This document shows positions 9,873 through 20,516 of a stretch of DNA of 64,000 nucleotides, piece by piece. A program made the position numbers and the translations under genes. The DNA lies in NCBI RefSeq assembly GCF_000340215.1, contig NW_006921534.1:1979053-2043052 (forward strand), given 5' to 3'. The number at the start of each line of letters is the position of its first letter. The stretch's first letter is position 1. Origin of the DNA: Pseudocercospora fijiensis CIRAD86 (Eukaryota > Ascomycota > Dothideomycetes > Mycosphaerellales > Mycosphaerellaceae). The notes below the pieces were generated by a model. It searched no databases and was not told where the DNA came from. It worked only from the letters and a program-made list of their open reading frames with translations.

Positions 9873-10777
9873 TTATGGCAAAGAGGCCTCAATCTTCTTG
9901 ACGGCCTCTGGGAACTCCTTCCAATCGTACATGACGACCTGAGCCTTGCACTGCTCGGTCAGAGTCTTGGCCATCTGTGCCTCCTTCTCCTTTCCCTCCT
10001 CAAGACCGTAGATTCCGACGTAGGCGATGAGTGGGATGCCAGCACGCATACCAGCAGTGGCGCCAGACTTGGAGTCCTCAACAGTGAGGCACTCCTCCGG
10101 CTTGACACCAAGCTCCTTGCAGGCGTGGAGGTAGATGGCTGGGTCAGGCTTGCTGGATGGTGGGTTGAGAGAGGTAGCAGCGGAGTAGACAGTGGCGTCG
10201 GTGAAGAAGCGCATTAGGTTGGTCTTCTCGAGGGAAGCAATGACACGTGGCTTGGCGGAGGTCGAGACGACAGACATTGGGTAGCCTTGGGACTTGGCCC
10301 ACTCGAGCTGCTCAGTGACACCTGGGCACTCAACGCACTTCTCGCTGAGCTTCTTGGTGACACGACCAAGCTCCTGAGCGACGTAGTCGTCGACCTCTTC
10401 TGGCTTCATGCTGAAGTTGTGCTTCTTCTGAAGACCGACGAGCATGTTGCGGAAGTTGTGGCCGACAAAGTCCTCGAGGAGCGAGTCGGTATCGTAGCGA
10501 GCCTCAATGCCATACTTCTCCAAGACCTCGTTGGTAAGGTCGGCACAAGCCTCGAAAGCGAGACGCTCTGACTGGCAGAGAGTGTTGTCGCAGTCGAGGA
10601 GGATGTACTTGACCTGGCGGCGAGTTAGCAGGTGTGGCAGAAGGCAATGAAGTGATTTTTCAAGGCTGCCAACACAGCAAGAGTCATTGGGACGTTGTTG
10701 TCAAGTTGTGCTCCCCCGTCAACTCAAAGCCGGTCGTGAGGTAACCACGGTCTGTTAAAAACACTTACCTTGCCCAT
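9873..10777 (-). CDS. HAD-superfamily hydrolase (subfamily IA phosphatase)
   Basis: Two exons, 10777-10769 and 10613-9873, giving 249 residues. The first coding exon is only 9 nt (Met-Gly-Lys) and is followed by GTAAGT; the 155-nt intron ends in GCCAG and the second exon resumes VKYILLDCDNTLCQ, which carries the DxDxT nucleophile motif. The other HAD motifs are STSA (motif II), the Lys of SSKPDP (III) and VEDSKSG (IV). A helical cap domain lies between motif I and II, as in 2-deoxyglucose-6-phosphatase, beta-phosphoglucomutase and phosphoglycolate phosphatase relatives. It probably dephosphorylates a small sugar or polyol phosphate in the cytosol. A frame scan starting at the ATG near 10523 misses the catalytic aspartates, so the spliced start is important. 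Confidence 0.88.
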
Positions 10778-11887
10778 GATGACGTCGGTGGATGTTCTTC
10801 TTGAGTGTGTATGTGTTGTTGGGCTTGTCGGGTGAAGGACTTGTTGTGGTGTGCTTGATGTGCTGCGGTGTTTGTTGGAGTGTTGTTCGTGGTCAAGAGT
10901 CAAGAGGTGGAAGGGAGAAGGAAAGAAATAAAAAGTGTCTCGAATGCTCCGAGCTCTTGTTTGTGCCTGCCTCAAGATGCTGTAGTGGGGCAAGAGCGGT
11001 CAGGGATCAGGCGCGGGGCTTCGGGATCGCGCTCCGGTTGACATATGGCGCTCACATCCCCAGAAGCTATCGACACACATGGTCTCTAATGCGAGAAATC
11101 AAAGGTCCACCGGAGTCTAGTCCAAGCACAGGCCTTGAGTTCATGACTTCACGCGACTTGGAAGTTGTGCCTTGTCCTGTAGAGGCAGAAAGCCTCCAAC
11201 GCACCGAAAGTATCTCCTCAAGCCAGATGTGCCAAGCTAAACACACTGGGCGGTGAGACTCTTTGTGTGCGTTTCAAAATAGTCCGACGAATTGTAAACG
11301 CTGTTGATCCACCATGCTCAAATCGAACGAGGAAGCCATGCTGAGATAAGTGATGAAAGAAACTTGGCCCAAAAAGTGATTGTGAATCCACCTCTGCGAC
11401 GTGTCCAGGGTGACACAGCAGTAACAGCACCACACGTGGTCCGCTCATGGTTGCACAACTCATGTCAAAATATCACAATGGTGATAGTGGCAGCAATGAG
11501 ACTCCATATTAGGAGCGATCGGAGAGCGGCTAGGCCCTTAATCGCTGGCCCACTTCCAGATCGTATCCACGTATCCACCGGAATGATTGAATCCTGGCCG
11601 GAAACCTCCGAATTATCTCAAGATAATGTGATAGTCCGGAAATACTGACGAAGAATTTCGCATTGATTGAGTGAGAATCTGTGAGATGCCACTGAGATTT
11701 TTATCGCGCTTCCAAAATAGAAAGCCGTAGCCCCGCCACGGCCGAGGCAAAGATTGTCGTCATCAACTGTACTTCGATCTCGCGATAGTACTCTACTCTA
11801 ACAAAGCTTCAGTCGGGAGCGTGGTACAGTCCAGAATTTCGAAGAAGGTCCGACTCATGAAAGGAGCAGCGTGGGAGGCGGATAGAT
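10778..11887. other. Divergent intergenic region, HAD and F-box-like genes
   Basis: About 1.1 kb with no supported gene. It contains the promoter of the minus-strand HAD gene and that of the plus-strand gene starting at 11888. Short frames at 10792-11256 and 11304-11648 have no recognisable features. Confidence 0.45.
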
Positions 11888-12808
11888 GTGAAGGATCATA
11901 ATGTTGAGTTGAAAAGGGCTCCCGGAGTTATCAACGGCAGGCTAGGCATGCCAGACATGGAGAGCATGACGACTCTTGCAAGTGCGAGCGACGCCAGCTT
12001 CCTTGGACTTCCGAGAGAATTGCGATTGCAAATCTACCAGCACGTCTTCGATTTGGACTTGAATTGTATCATACTGGACTGCTGGAGGGACACGCACACG
12101 CAGAATCATGGTTTCAAAAGTGTTCCTGACCTCAACCTCGAGTCGAAATTGGTCATACCATGGCTTACTCTGATGCTAACCTGCAAGACATTCGCAGTAG
12201 AGCTCCGAGCAGCAATGCTCGAAAGTCGGTTCGCTGATATAAAGAGAAATGTGACGTGGGCATTGGATCTGGAGGCCACTCGGGGTGGCATGACCCTGGG
12301 CACCACATCCTGGCAGCGCATACCGTGTCCTCCAGAAAAAGTGCAAATTCTCGAAGCCTCCTATAACGCATCAAGAGGGTTCCAGGCCTGGGGCGTTGGT
12401 GGTCCGCATGGCATCACATCCGGACTATATCAGACGCTTAACCACATCTTCCACTGCGGCCCAAGATTCGACTCACAACATCCGTTGCCAAAGCCGATAC
12501 ATATCATGGAACTTCGCGTAAAGGTGGAAAGTCGAGATAAAGCTGACCGGGTGTATGACGACGACCACTACATGACGCTCTCGGATCGAGATACGGATCC
12601 ACACACGACACTCATCGCGCTTGGAAGTATCGTAGGGCAGATTGTCACGACTGGGGTTCTTCGTGGGTTCGTAGATGAGATCAGAGTATTCACATCTGAC
12701 AAAGAGCTGTCATGGACGCCAAAGGATGTCGCAGGTGAAGGGATACCTGAGTATTGGAGTCGCTATGGGTTCGATTGGGGCTTATCTCTGTACCAAAATT
12801 CGCAGTAG
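11888..12808 (+). CDS. F-box/2EXR-like hypothetical protein
   Basis: Single exon, 306 residues. Near the N-terminus (about 38-53) is FLGLPRELRLQIYQHVFD, the Leu-Pro-x-Glu-Leu-Arg start typical of fungal F-box or 2EXR-type small domains. Such domains may bind Skp1 or partner proteins, but many fungal members lack proof of ubiquitin-ligase function. The rest (ILDCWRD, WLTLMLTCKTFAVELRAAML, a Trp/Gly-rich middle part) fits the large, fast-evolving fungal family of such proteins. In-frame ATGs at residues 21 and 24 are alternative starts. The function is unknown. Confidence 0.72.
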   Translation: MKDHNVELKRAPGVINGRLGMPDMESMTTLASASDASFLGLPRELRLQIYQHVFDLDLNCIILDCWRDTHTQNHGFKSVPDLNLESKLVIPWLTLMLTCKTFAVELRAAMLESRFADIKRNVTWALDLEATRGGMTLGTTSWQRIPCPPEKVQILEASYNASRGFQAWGVGGPHGITSGLYQTLNHIFHCGPRFDSQHPLPKPIHIMELRVKVESRDKADRVYDDDHYMTLSDRDTDPHTTLIALGSIVGQIVTTGVLRGFVDEIRVFTSDKELSWTPKDVAGEGIPEYWSRYGFDWGLSLYQNSQ

Positions 12809-12860
12809 GCGCTTTGGCTAGTGTGTAGTAGCCGGGTATCATCGTCTTGGAAAAGAGTTC

Positions 12861-13523
12861 TCAGCGCCATTTGGCAGAGGCATCCGGAATGAGCTTTTTG
12901 AGCAGTTCAACGTGCATTTGCTGTCCCTTCGCCTTTGCCTCTCGTACTTCAGCATTCTTTGCCATGGTCATATCGAGTCGGCGTTGATTGTTGTCGAAGA
13001 CCACTGTGTAATCTGCAAGCTCTTCTCCAGGTTTGATCTCGCTCAGGGGTGTGATCTTGCAGTGCTTCGTTCTCGTCAGTGCTCCTTACCTCTTTTCATG
13101 ATGTCTATATTTTCCTACCTTGCCGATCACAGCGCCCTTTCCGATCTTTGCATTGACCTCGATCGAAGTCCCGATGCCGACCATTTGCGCTTCGACTATG
13201 GCTCCTGTTTCGATGTTTACTCCATCGCCAATTATGGTGCTAGGGCCGCCGTCCTCACTACCATCCAAGCGGCCGACAACAGCATTCCCCCAGATTGTAC
13301 AGCTACTTCCTATGATCACCTCCCCATGATCGGCCTTGATCCTGCTGAAGGGGTGCAGAACTGTGCTCTCGCCGATCTCGACGATATTTGTGCCAGTGAT
13401 CTGAGCTTTCTCGGAGATGATCGCGAGCGAATGAATCTTGCAAGGCGGCTTCGGGAGAGTTTCTGTAGGTGCAGCGGTCGAGCGGCGCGTCACGGCCGAC
13501 GAGGCCGATGGTCTGGACGACAT
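12861..13523 (-). CDS. Dynactin subunit 6 (p27), left-handed beta-helix
   Basis: Two exons, 13523-13119 and 13064-12861, joined across a 54-nt intron (GTAGGA donor, CGAAG acceptor) into 202 residues. The protein belongs to the dynactin pointed-end complex that links dynein to cargo. Hexapeptide-repeat turns of a left-handed beta-helix are visible: ISEKAQITGTNIVEIGESTV, GSSCTIWGNAVV, IGDGVNIETGAIVEAQMV and IGTSIEVNAKIGKGAVIGK, continuing after the splice with HCKITPLSEIKPGEELADYTVV. The C-terminal helix carries VVFDNNQRRLD. The N-terminal 27 residues are Ser/Thr-rich and disordered. Without splicing the frame would end after seven unrelated residues. An in-frame ATG at 13625 would extend the N-terminus by 34 residues and is less likely. 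Confidence 0.88.
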
Positions 13524-14958
13524 TGCATGAGGCGTGGCATGTTTGACGCGAGAGACAGGAGATGGGTCTAGGCGAAAGTGCGAGGACTGGACGGAAGCAC
13601 GTGACACTATCAGAAAGCAATGCAATGCGAAGCCGTTGGAGATATAGGGTAGCTATCTATATATTATATGTCAGAGCGTCCGTGCAGCGCTTCTACTGTA
13701 CTAGGTATGGCTCCTCGTTCCTCGTTCGGAGAAACAACGTGAGCACTGCCGCACCATTGACTTCCTTCATAACTCATGCATGGTCTACGAGGTATCTGTG
13801 CAGGTTCGAAGCAGTCTGATTCCTGCTGGACGAAATTGACATCGACACAACATCTGCTCGGGTCGACGGCGAAGATGACTCATAGAATTTCGTCGCAGAA
13901 AAAAGTGCTAAAATCTGATGTCCACATCTTTTGAGACGGTGGTGGCCTGCGTCCGCATGAAAGGGCATGTCGAAGGTAGTGATTCTAGCAATTCCCCGCG
14001 ACAAGTTTGATTATTCCGATTTATCCTAGCTGGCTGGACCAGTATAGGGCAATGATGGCCAGTCGCGACTCGTCAGTACCTCTTCGTGGTCCTGCTATAG
14101 GCTTTATCTAGTCAGATGCCTCTGAGCACAGATAACATGAGAGATACTTCTACACGGCATATCATTCGCTTAAGTGCATCCGAGCCCAGCAGCCTGGAAA
14201 GTTGAAGAGCCGCGACGTGTCGGTGTCTCGAAACCCTATAGATATCAATTCTTCCATCGCGCCTTCTGGGCAGTCGCAGCAATCGTGGTACGGAGGGGTG
14301 TATTGAGGCCATTTCCAACACCGCTCAGAGAAATGCTGCAGCAGGCGGATCGGTCCACGCAGCTACGGAGGTGGCAAGCGTACCACTGAGTCATGGCCAT
14401 CGCCGACGCCAGCAGTGTTCTTCTGCTACGGTGTTCGAGCAACGCAGATGGACTGCTCGCGATCTGGCATGCGTTCCCTGGTTCGGGTTCATCACCTTCA
14501 TCCGCTCAACAGAGCGCAACTTGATATAGTCCCGCATGTCCTGTAGTGCCAATGCGAAAGATTTATGACTTTTCATGCAATTCATGGTCCTCCGTCATCT
14601 AAGGCACCTAACGACTCAGAGGCATTCCAGTTTGTGATGAAGAGCAGCTTGCTGCCACGATGTCTGTCCAGTTGATCGCCCGTGCAACTATTTTGTTTGA
14701 ATACATAAAAAAGGACTTGCCGTGATTTCATGAGGTCAAAGTGCAACTGTGCAAGTGGTAGCTTTTGTTGGTTTTCACGTTTTCACCCACAAACCCTTGC
14801 ACTCACTCACCACTAACCCTGCCCTGTCGCCTGTTCATCAGCCGGGGCTTCCCCGCGAGATTGAAAATCCGCACGACTCACAGCTGTAGCAGCCTCGGGC
14901 ACCACATTACTCGAATACCACGCCGGCTGCCAGCGATCAAGGAGCAGCCGTGAGCGCG
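13524..14958. other. Divergent intergenic region, dynactin and bZIP genes
   Basis: About 1.4 kb with no supported gene. It contains both promoters and probably a long 5' leader for the bZIP gene, as is common for such regulators. The short open frames in it have no recognisable composition. Confidence 0.5.
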
Positions 14959-16816
14959 ATGAGCATGCCATCACCACCAGCGGCTGCGACGACCAAGTAT
15001 CCTTCCTACGCCATACAGCCAAACGGCACCCAGCCTGAATACCAACAGGCGCAGCAGGCAGTCGAAAACGCGAGCGCTGCACTTTCACAATCGGAAAACT
15101 CAGATCACACGCCCACACCGAACAATGTTGCTGCAGCAAATGGGCGGAAACGACGCGCTACGGGCGCTCCGGGAAGCAGAGGTGTGGCGAACTTAACGCC
15201 CGAGCAGCTGGCGAAGAAGCGCGCGAACGACCGCGAAGCACAAAGGGCTATCAGAGAGCGGACACGAAACACAATCGATGGCCTGGAGCGAAGGATTAGA
15301 GAGCTGGAAAGCCAGCAGCCTTTCCAAGATTTGCAGAGAGTGGTGCAGGAGAGAGATAGGGCTCTCGCAGAATGCGAAGAGCTTCGCCGTCGTCTGGGAG
15401 CGGTAGCAGGCATAGTCAGCGGTGCCTCGCAGCAGCCAAGCCTGAATGGTACGTTCTTTGCATTCGACGACCTAGTCGATTCAAGCTTACTCACAGACGA
15501 CAATCTAGAGCTAGCAGCTCTGACAGCACAACAGAGTCCACTGCCACCCGTTGCTCCGGGGGCTACGCAGCAGGCATATTCACAGGTACAAGGAACGGAA
15601 CATCACTATGAGCAATCAACGCAGGGCAACCTTCACCCGGATCTCCGGCCATCAAGTGATCATGCGACACCAGAGAGCCAAGGTCATGCGAATGGATATC
15701 CAGATTCGGAGGTATGTGAAGAACAATTGATGCTACTTCTCACGTAGACTGAGATTCTGACTTTTGGTCTGAACTGGGTTGGAGGCGTCAATCTTTGGGC
15801 TTTCAAGATACTTATGAGCTAATTAATTCGCTACAAGGCCACTTTGCGCAGATATTCTCCAGGCTCTCACCAGCAAGCTGCGCATAATTCAACCCATGGG
15901 CCGCCGTTTGACCACCGACAGCGATCGCCCTCTACCCATCCACCTCAGCATCAATATCATGGTGAGCGGCTAGGTGTGAACTTCCTCCTTGATTCGCCGA
16001 GCGACCGCCAGCATGCCAGCGTTTCGCCTACCACGCCTGCATTTTACCGCTCTCAGCTTGACAAGCCAGTCTATGCGCAATTAACCAATGTGGGACCGCC
16101 ATCCTCCCCACTGGACTCCCTACTCATTGGTATGTGACAACGGTGACGGCCTAATGAATGCCCTTCGCTGGATTTGCCCTTTGTTTAGACCGGCGAGCTA
16201 ATCAGGTGCAGACTTCCAGAATCGACATCGAGATATGTTGAGAGATGGAGCTTCCATTGAAGACGCTATCGGGCCGGAATATCCATCTTTCTCAGCAATG
16301 CTTGACAGCCGTTTGCGATGCCACCCAGTCTCGTCCTTACTTATAGACATTCTGTCAAAGTTCCCGGACATCGATTCACTTCCCGAAAAGGTCGCTGTGC
16401 TCTACATGATGTTTCTGATTCTCAGATGGCAAATCTGTCCATGTCCAAAATGCTACGAACGATTACCCGAATGGATCCGACCAATTAACGAGCAAATACG
16501 CGAACCTCACAGCGCCTGGAACGATCACCTCCCGTGGCCACACATGCGAAGACAGCTTACGCTCGGCGGAAGCAAGTTCAAATTCGAGGACTTCTTCGTC
16601 CCGCTCACCACCACATTGTCACTAAATTGGCTGCTGCCCCGGGACTGTGTACTAATCTCAATTCCATCAAACAATTCTACCGAGTCACCGCAGCTTATGA
16701 TAAACCCTGCCTTTGAGCATCACCTGCGGTCGCTCCAGAATTGGTCTGTGGGTTCCTCATTTAGCAAGGCATTTCCAGAACTGGTTGACAGGACTGTGAG
16801 GATCAACGATCCTTAG
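14959..16816 (+). CDS. bZIP transcription factor with DUF3425-type C-terminus
   Basis: Three exons, 14959-15711, 15838-16129 and 16206-16816, giving 551 residues; introns of 126 and 76 nt have GTATGT donors. The basic region reads KKRANDREAQRAIRERTRN (about residues 90-108), followed by heptads of leucines in a zipper (IDGLERRIRELE, VVQERDRALAECEELRRRL). A Gln/Pro/Ser-rich central part links to a C-terminal domain (about 350-551) with VAVLYMMFLILRWQICP and LPWPHMRRQL, characteristic of fungal bZIP proteins with a DUF3425 domain. It is a nuclear DNA-binding regulator; targets are unknown, though relatives often govern stress or secondary metabolism. The start at 14959 is the first ATG in the frame; a GTG at 14950 is not needed. 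Confidence 0.87.
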
Positions 16817-18166
16817 CAAGGTTTGAAAGCCCGCCATTGTTTCTCTTCGAATCACTTAGCGAGGAGTTCCGGGTATCACATCTATTTGGGAGGCTTGCAT
16901 GAAGCTGCGAGCACAGCTTAGGATTGCGAGCATATACTCGCAGGGTCGCTGGAAAGGTCAGAGAGTGATTGCTTCAATTTGAGATGTTGAGGGTTGAGAC
17001 GTCGTGTAAAGAACAACGCAGGTAATTTCCAAACGGCGAACTAAGAGCACCAAATGATGTGTCTATTGAGACTGTAGCATATCATCAATACCACGCCATG
17101 CAACCTCGGAGGATATCACAATGTGTCTGGAACTCACTACCTGGCCACGAGTAACTTCAGACTGGTATTGATTTTTCACGCTCACGAGTGGCTCCTTCTG
17201 CCTCAAGATTAGTCCATCCGTCGCTCGCCACGACTTCAATTCCCCAGAATAGCCACGCCCGTGGAGCAGAATGGTCAAGCCCCATGGGCACGACTGCGAA
17301 GCCTTTGGAGATGGAGACCTCATTACTCATTGAGATGCGAGCTTGCATTTGCTGCACTTGAGGATGATGAGTTTGGATGTGAGCGGACGTCAGCAGCAGC
17401 GATGTGTTGAAGGCTTGCGATCTGATCTCGGGCTTTCACTTGGCGCTCTGCTATGAAATTGGAGGCTGTGCCACTTTCACTCGAGCTGCCTCACTTGTGG
17501 CCGTTGCAGCTCTCGCTTTCAAGAGTGGAAAGTGAGGTCTGAGCTAGTTCGGCTGAAGCTCAAGGAGAAAACGCTGCACCGAGACTTCAATAGGTCAGAG
17601 GCCTCTTGCGAAGCACGCCTTCTCAGCTGGCGCAAGATCAGACAGAGCCGCTGAGCAATGGGTCGCTCCAAGATTCTTGAGCAGCAAGGTCGCGATGTCG
17701 CGACCTGGGATCTAGGCGCTTCGGCTTCATCAACGAGGTTAGTGCAGCCTTTAGTGACACTAACACATGATCTCTCTCGTGTCCAAGTGAGGGTGGACTC
17801 GCACTTGAGCTTCACCGCTCCTCGACCGTTCTCACATGCAGCGGATGTGCCCTGTGCGCTTGCCGCAGTAACGTTTGTTCTTTCCATCGGCTTCCTGCTT
17901 CGGCTTCGCGCACCTGCTTCACCTCGTTTGGAACAACAACATCCGCGAAGGCGACCACACCAGAAGACCAGTACCGCGGCAGGCGATGCGCTGCGTCAAT
18001 GTACATGGGCAGTGATTCGTTCGTCCGTGGCGGCTTCGAGAAAGCTCGCACGGTCATCATCACAAAGGTAAAACCAGTTGCTGCTTCCTGGCTTCCCCTT
18101 CCCCTTGGCGCGTCATCTTCGGAGGAGGACTTTATTAGCAACACAACTTCGAAGAAGTCCAAGAAG
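16817..18166. other. Intergenic region before the LRR gene
   Basis: About 1.35 kb. The open frames (17063-17357 minus, 17519-17887 minus, 17658-18071 plus) have no recognisable domain. The frame of the LRR gene remains open back to an ATG at 17999, so part of this region may be its N-terminal coding sequence or its leader. Confidence 0.4.
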
Positions 18167-20104
18167 ATGGGAGGAAAGTCGAACAAGTTTGATTACACTA
18201 ACCGCTCCAATGATGGAGTCAAGCTGGGTGCGTGCATGGGACGCGACTTGAAGAATGAGGCGAACAGGACGGAGAAGGACGCGGCCAAGCAGGCCAACAA
18301 GGCGAACAAGGCGCGCAAGACGAGCACCAGCAGCAACTCCAGCAGCCACGAGGGCAATGTCATTCATCCGCTCGATGTCAAGGCGCCGGGAAAGAAGCTG
18401 GGCGATGAAGGCGTATTCGCGATGGCAGATGGGCTCATTGAGGCTTTGCGCAAGGCAAGCGCGAGCTCTGCAGTGCAACTCGAAGACCTCAACCTGTCCG
18501 GCAACAACCTGACCACCGTCTCCCTTGACCACCTGGTGGAGGCCATCGAGCTTGCTTGTTACGACCTCAAGACTCTCGACCTCAGCAGTAACCGCATCGA
18601 GGTGAAGACGGATGAGCAGGCGGCGCATTGGGAGAGGTTCCTGCGCTCTTTCCGAGAGTGCAGGCGACTGCGACGACTCGACCTCAGCGGCAATCCTCTC
18701 GGCACGCGCGCCCTGGAGATCCTCGCCCGTGTCCACATTCAAGAACCGCATATTGATCCCATGCCACCGCGCGGCACCATGTCAGTCCAGTCTCTGCCAT
18801 ACAGCATCGCCGATACTATCGACCCGCCCACCAAAAGCACTTACGTTAATGACAAGATGGTCAACGGCACTTTCTTGCGGCGGCGATGCGGCCTTCGTGG
18901 TATCCCGTATATCACTCTTACCGACATTGGTCTCACTGACGCAGGCGCACTATGGCTCTCCTATGTCCTCGAAGACCATCACTATCCATCGCAAATGATC
19001 GACGAGCTCAACGCCACGCCTCCAGACTCCAACATCAAGACCTATCAGCAGGATGCAAACTTCAGCGGTGTCGACTGGAACGAGCGCGAACCCACTCTTG
19101 GAAAGGACGGTCTCTACCTCCTCAAGAAGTCTGAAATGATTCGACGCCAGACATTCATGGACAATGCCACTGTTTCAACAGCTAACGACGATTTCGATGA
19201 CTTCGATGATGAAGTGACACCAGCCACCCAGTCTCCAATGAAGAATGCATTCGACCATCGTCGCAGACGCGCGGGCGATCGACGAGCCAGTGTCCGCTCC
19301 ATTCGTACTACTGATGGTGGCGAGCATGAGTTGTCGGAATTGGAGAGCGCTCGAAAGAAAGTGCAGCGACATATCATTGCGCAAGATGGTGCTTCCAGCA
19401 CAGAACTCTGGCGGGCAGGCCTTCGCGTTGCCATTTCATCAACCGTCCTCAATGGCATCGGACCAGGTCCACAAGCCGTGAGACGTTACTATGTTGGCCC
19501 ACCCATCTTCCACTTCCCGATTGAGGCAGAGACGCGCAAGCAGGCCTCGAGCCCAGTCACAACAACGACCGCCAAGGGTTCTCCGAACGGCTTTCCACGA
19601 CAGGGCACCTACGCAGCCACGCTTACCGCTAACACCGGCGCCGTACCTGGAGAGCCCGAGCTCGCCATTACTGAGGTCACGAACAGTCCTCAAACTCCGA
19701 AGATGATCTTCAAGCCACATCGCAAGGGCGCCTCTAGTGAAGGCAGTGACCTGCACGCAGTATCGCAGAAGCTCAACGGCCTTATCGTCCGAGACGACAA
19801 CCCAGCCCGATTCGTGCGCTGGCAGGAGGAGCACGGCGCGAATCAATGCGGACCAGGAGGCTTCAGGGACAGTGCGGTATTGAGCCACTTCCCAGCCAAG
19901 ATTATAGAGAAGATTGCAGCCTCGAGTGTAGCCAAGAAAGATCAGACTTTGCTGTCAAGAAAGCAGATCAGGAGTGCGTGCGCTTGGGGTCAGGATCGTG
20001 GCAATTTCCAGACGGCGGAGACGTGGAGAAAGATGGCGGACAGCGCACAGGTCTGGACTCTGCTGGAGAGCATTGGCTGTCTCGCATACCAGAGGGAGGA
20101 CTAA
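18167..20104 (+). CDS. Leucine-rich-repeat protein (RNI-like)
   Basis: Single exon; from the ATG at 18167 the product has 645 residues and starts MGGKSNKFDYTNRSNDGVKL. A Lys/Ala-rich helical stretch (about 30-50) is followed by leucine-rich repeats: LEDLNLSGNNLTTVSLDHLV, LKTLDLSSNRIEV and LRRLDLSGNPLGTRALEILA, plus a later ITLTDIGLTDAGALWLSYVL. The central part is acidic (DDFDDFDDE) and the C-terminal half is Ser/Pro/Thr-rich. The repeats should form a solenoid for protein binding, as in ribonuclease-inhibitor-like proteins; the partner and pathway are unknown. The frame stays open upstream to an ATG at 17999, adding 56 residues of unremarkable sequence; I prefer 18167 because the sequence becomes ordered and family-like there. 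Confidence 0.82.
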   Translation: MGGKSNKFDYTNRSNDGVKLGACMGRDLKNEANRTEKDAAKQANKANKARKTSTSSNSSSHEGNVIHPLDVKAPGKKLGDEGVFAMADGLIEALRKASASSAVQLEDLNLSGNNLTTVSLDHLVEAIELACYDLKTLDLSSNRIEVKTDEQAAHWERFLRSFRECRRLRRLDLSGNPLGTRALEILARVHIQEPHIDPMPPRGTMSVQSLPYSIADTIDPPTKSTYVNDKMVNGTFLRRRCGLRGIPYITLTDIGLTDAGALWLSYVLEDHHYPSQMIDELNATPPDSNIKTYQQDANFSGVDWNEREPTLGKDGLYLLKKSEMIRRQTFMDNATVSTANDDFDDFDDEVTPATQSPMKNAFDHRRRRAGDRRASVRSIRTTDGGEHELSELESARKKVQRHIIAQDGASSTELWRAGLRVAISSTVLNGIGPGPQAVRRYYVGPPIFHFPIEAETRKQASSPVTTTTAKGSPNGFPRQGTYAATLTANTGAVPGEPELAITEVTNSPQTPKMIFKPHRKGASSEGSDLHAVSQKLNGLIVRDDNPARFVRWQEEHGANQCGPGGFRDSAVLSHFPAKIIEKIAASSVAKKDQTLLSRKQIRSACAWGQDRGNFQTAETWRKMADSAQVWTLLESIGCLAYQRED

Positions 20105-20516
20105 ACGACTTCCCACAAACATAACATGAGCATTAAAGAAGAAGAAGAAAGAGGAGTGACAAGGCACCAAGCATCCAAATCTACGACAGGTTGCGTGGGG
20201 AAGGGAGTGCGGGTAGCGCAGTTCCTCCAACGAATGGAAAAGTAGCGAATGTGCCTTATGATACCAACAGTGACCCACCTCATCCTGTTCTTTGAGCATC
20301 TAGTAGTCTACTTTTTGTAAAACTGCTCCGCTGACTCCATCTATCAGAAGAGAGCCGTGGTAGTTGCATCGCAGTAGTAGTCTTGAGCCGAATTGAAGCT
20401 TTCTTGATGAGACCTCATCGACTCGTCTATTCGAAGATGACTGTGTTCATGCATTCGTACATGGAGTCTTAGAACCCGTATGCCTAGTCTAGAGGCATCG
20501 TCATCGTCACGATATC
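20105..20516. other. Convergent 3' flanks
   Basis: About 0.4 kb between two converging genes. It contains an A/G-rich stretch just after the LRR stop codon and no supported coding sequence; it should hold both poly(A) sites. Confidence 0.45.

Noticed and set aside
13801..13815. GGTTCGA-like B-box motif suggesting a tRNA
   Set aside because: No matching A box, acceptor stem or cloverleaf could be traced around it.
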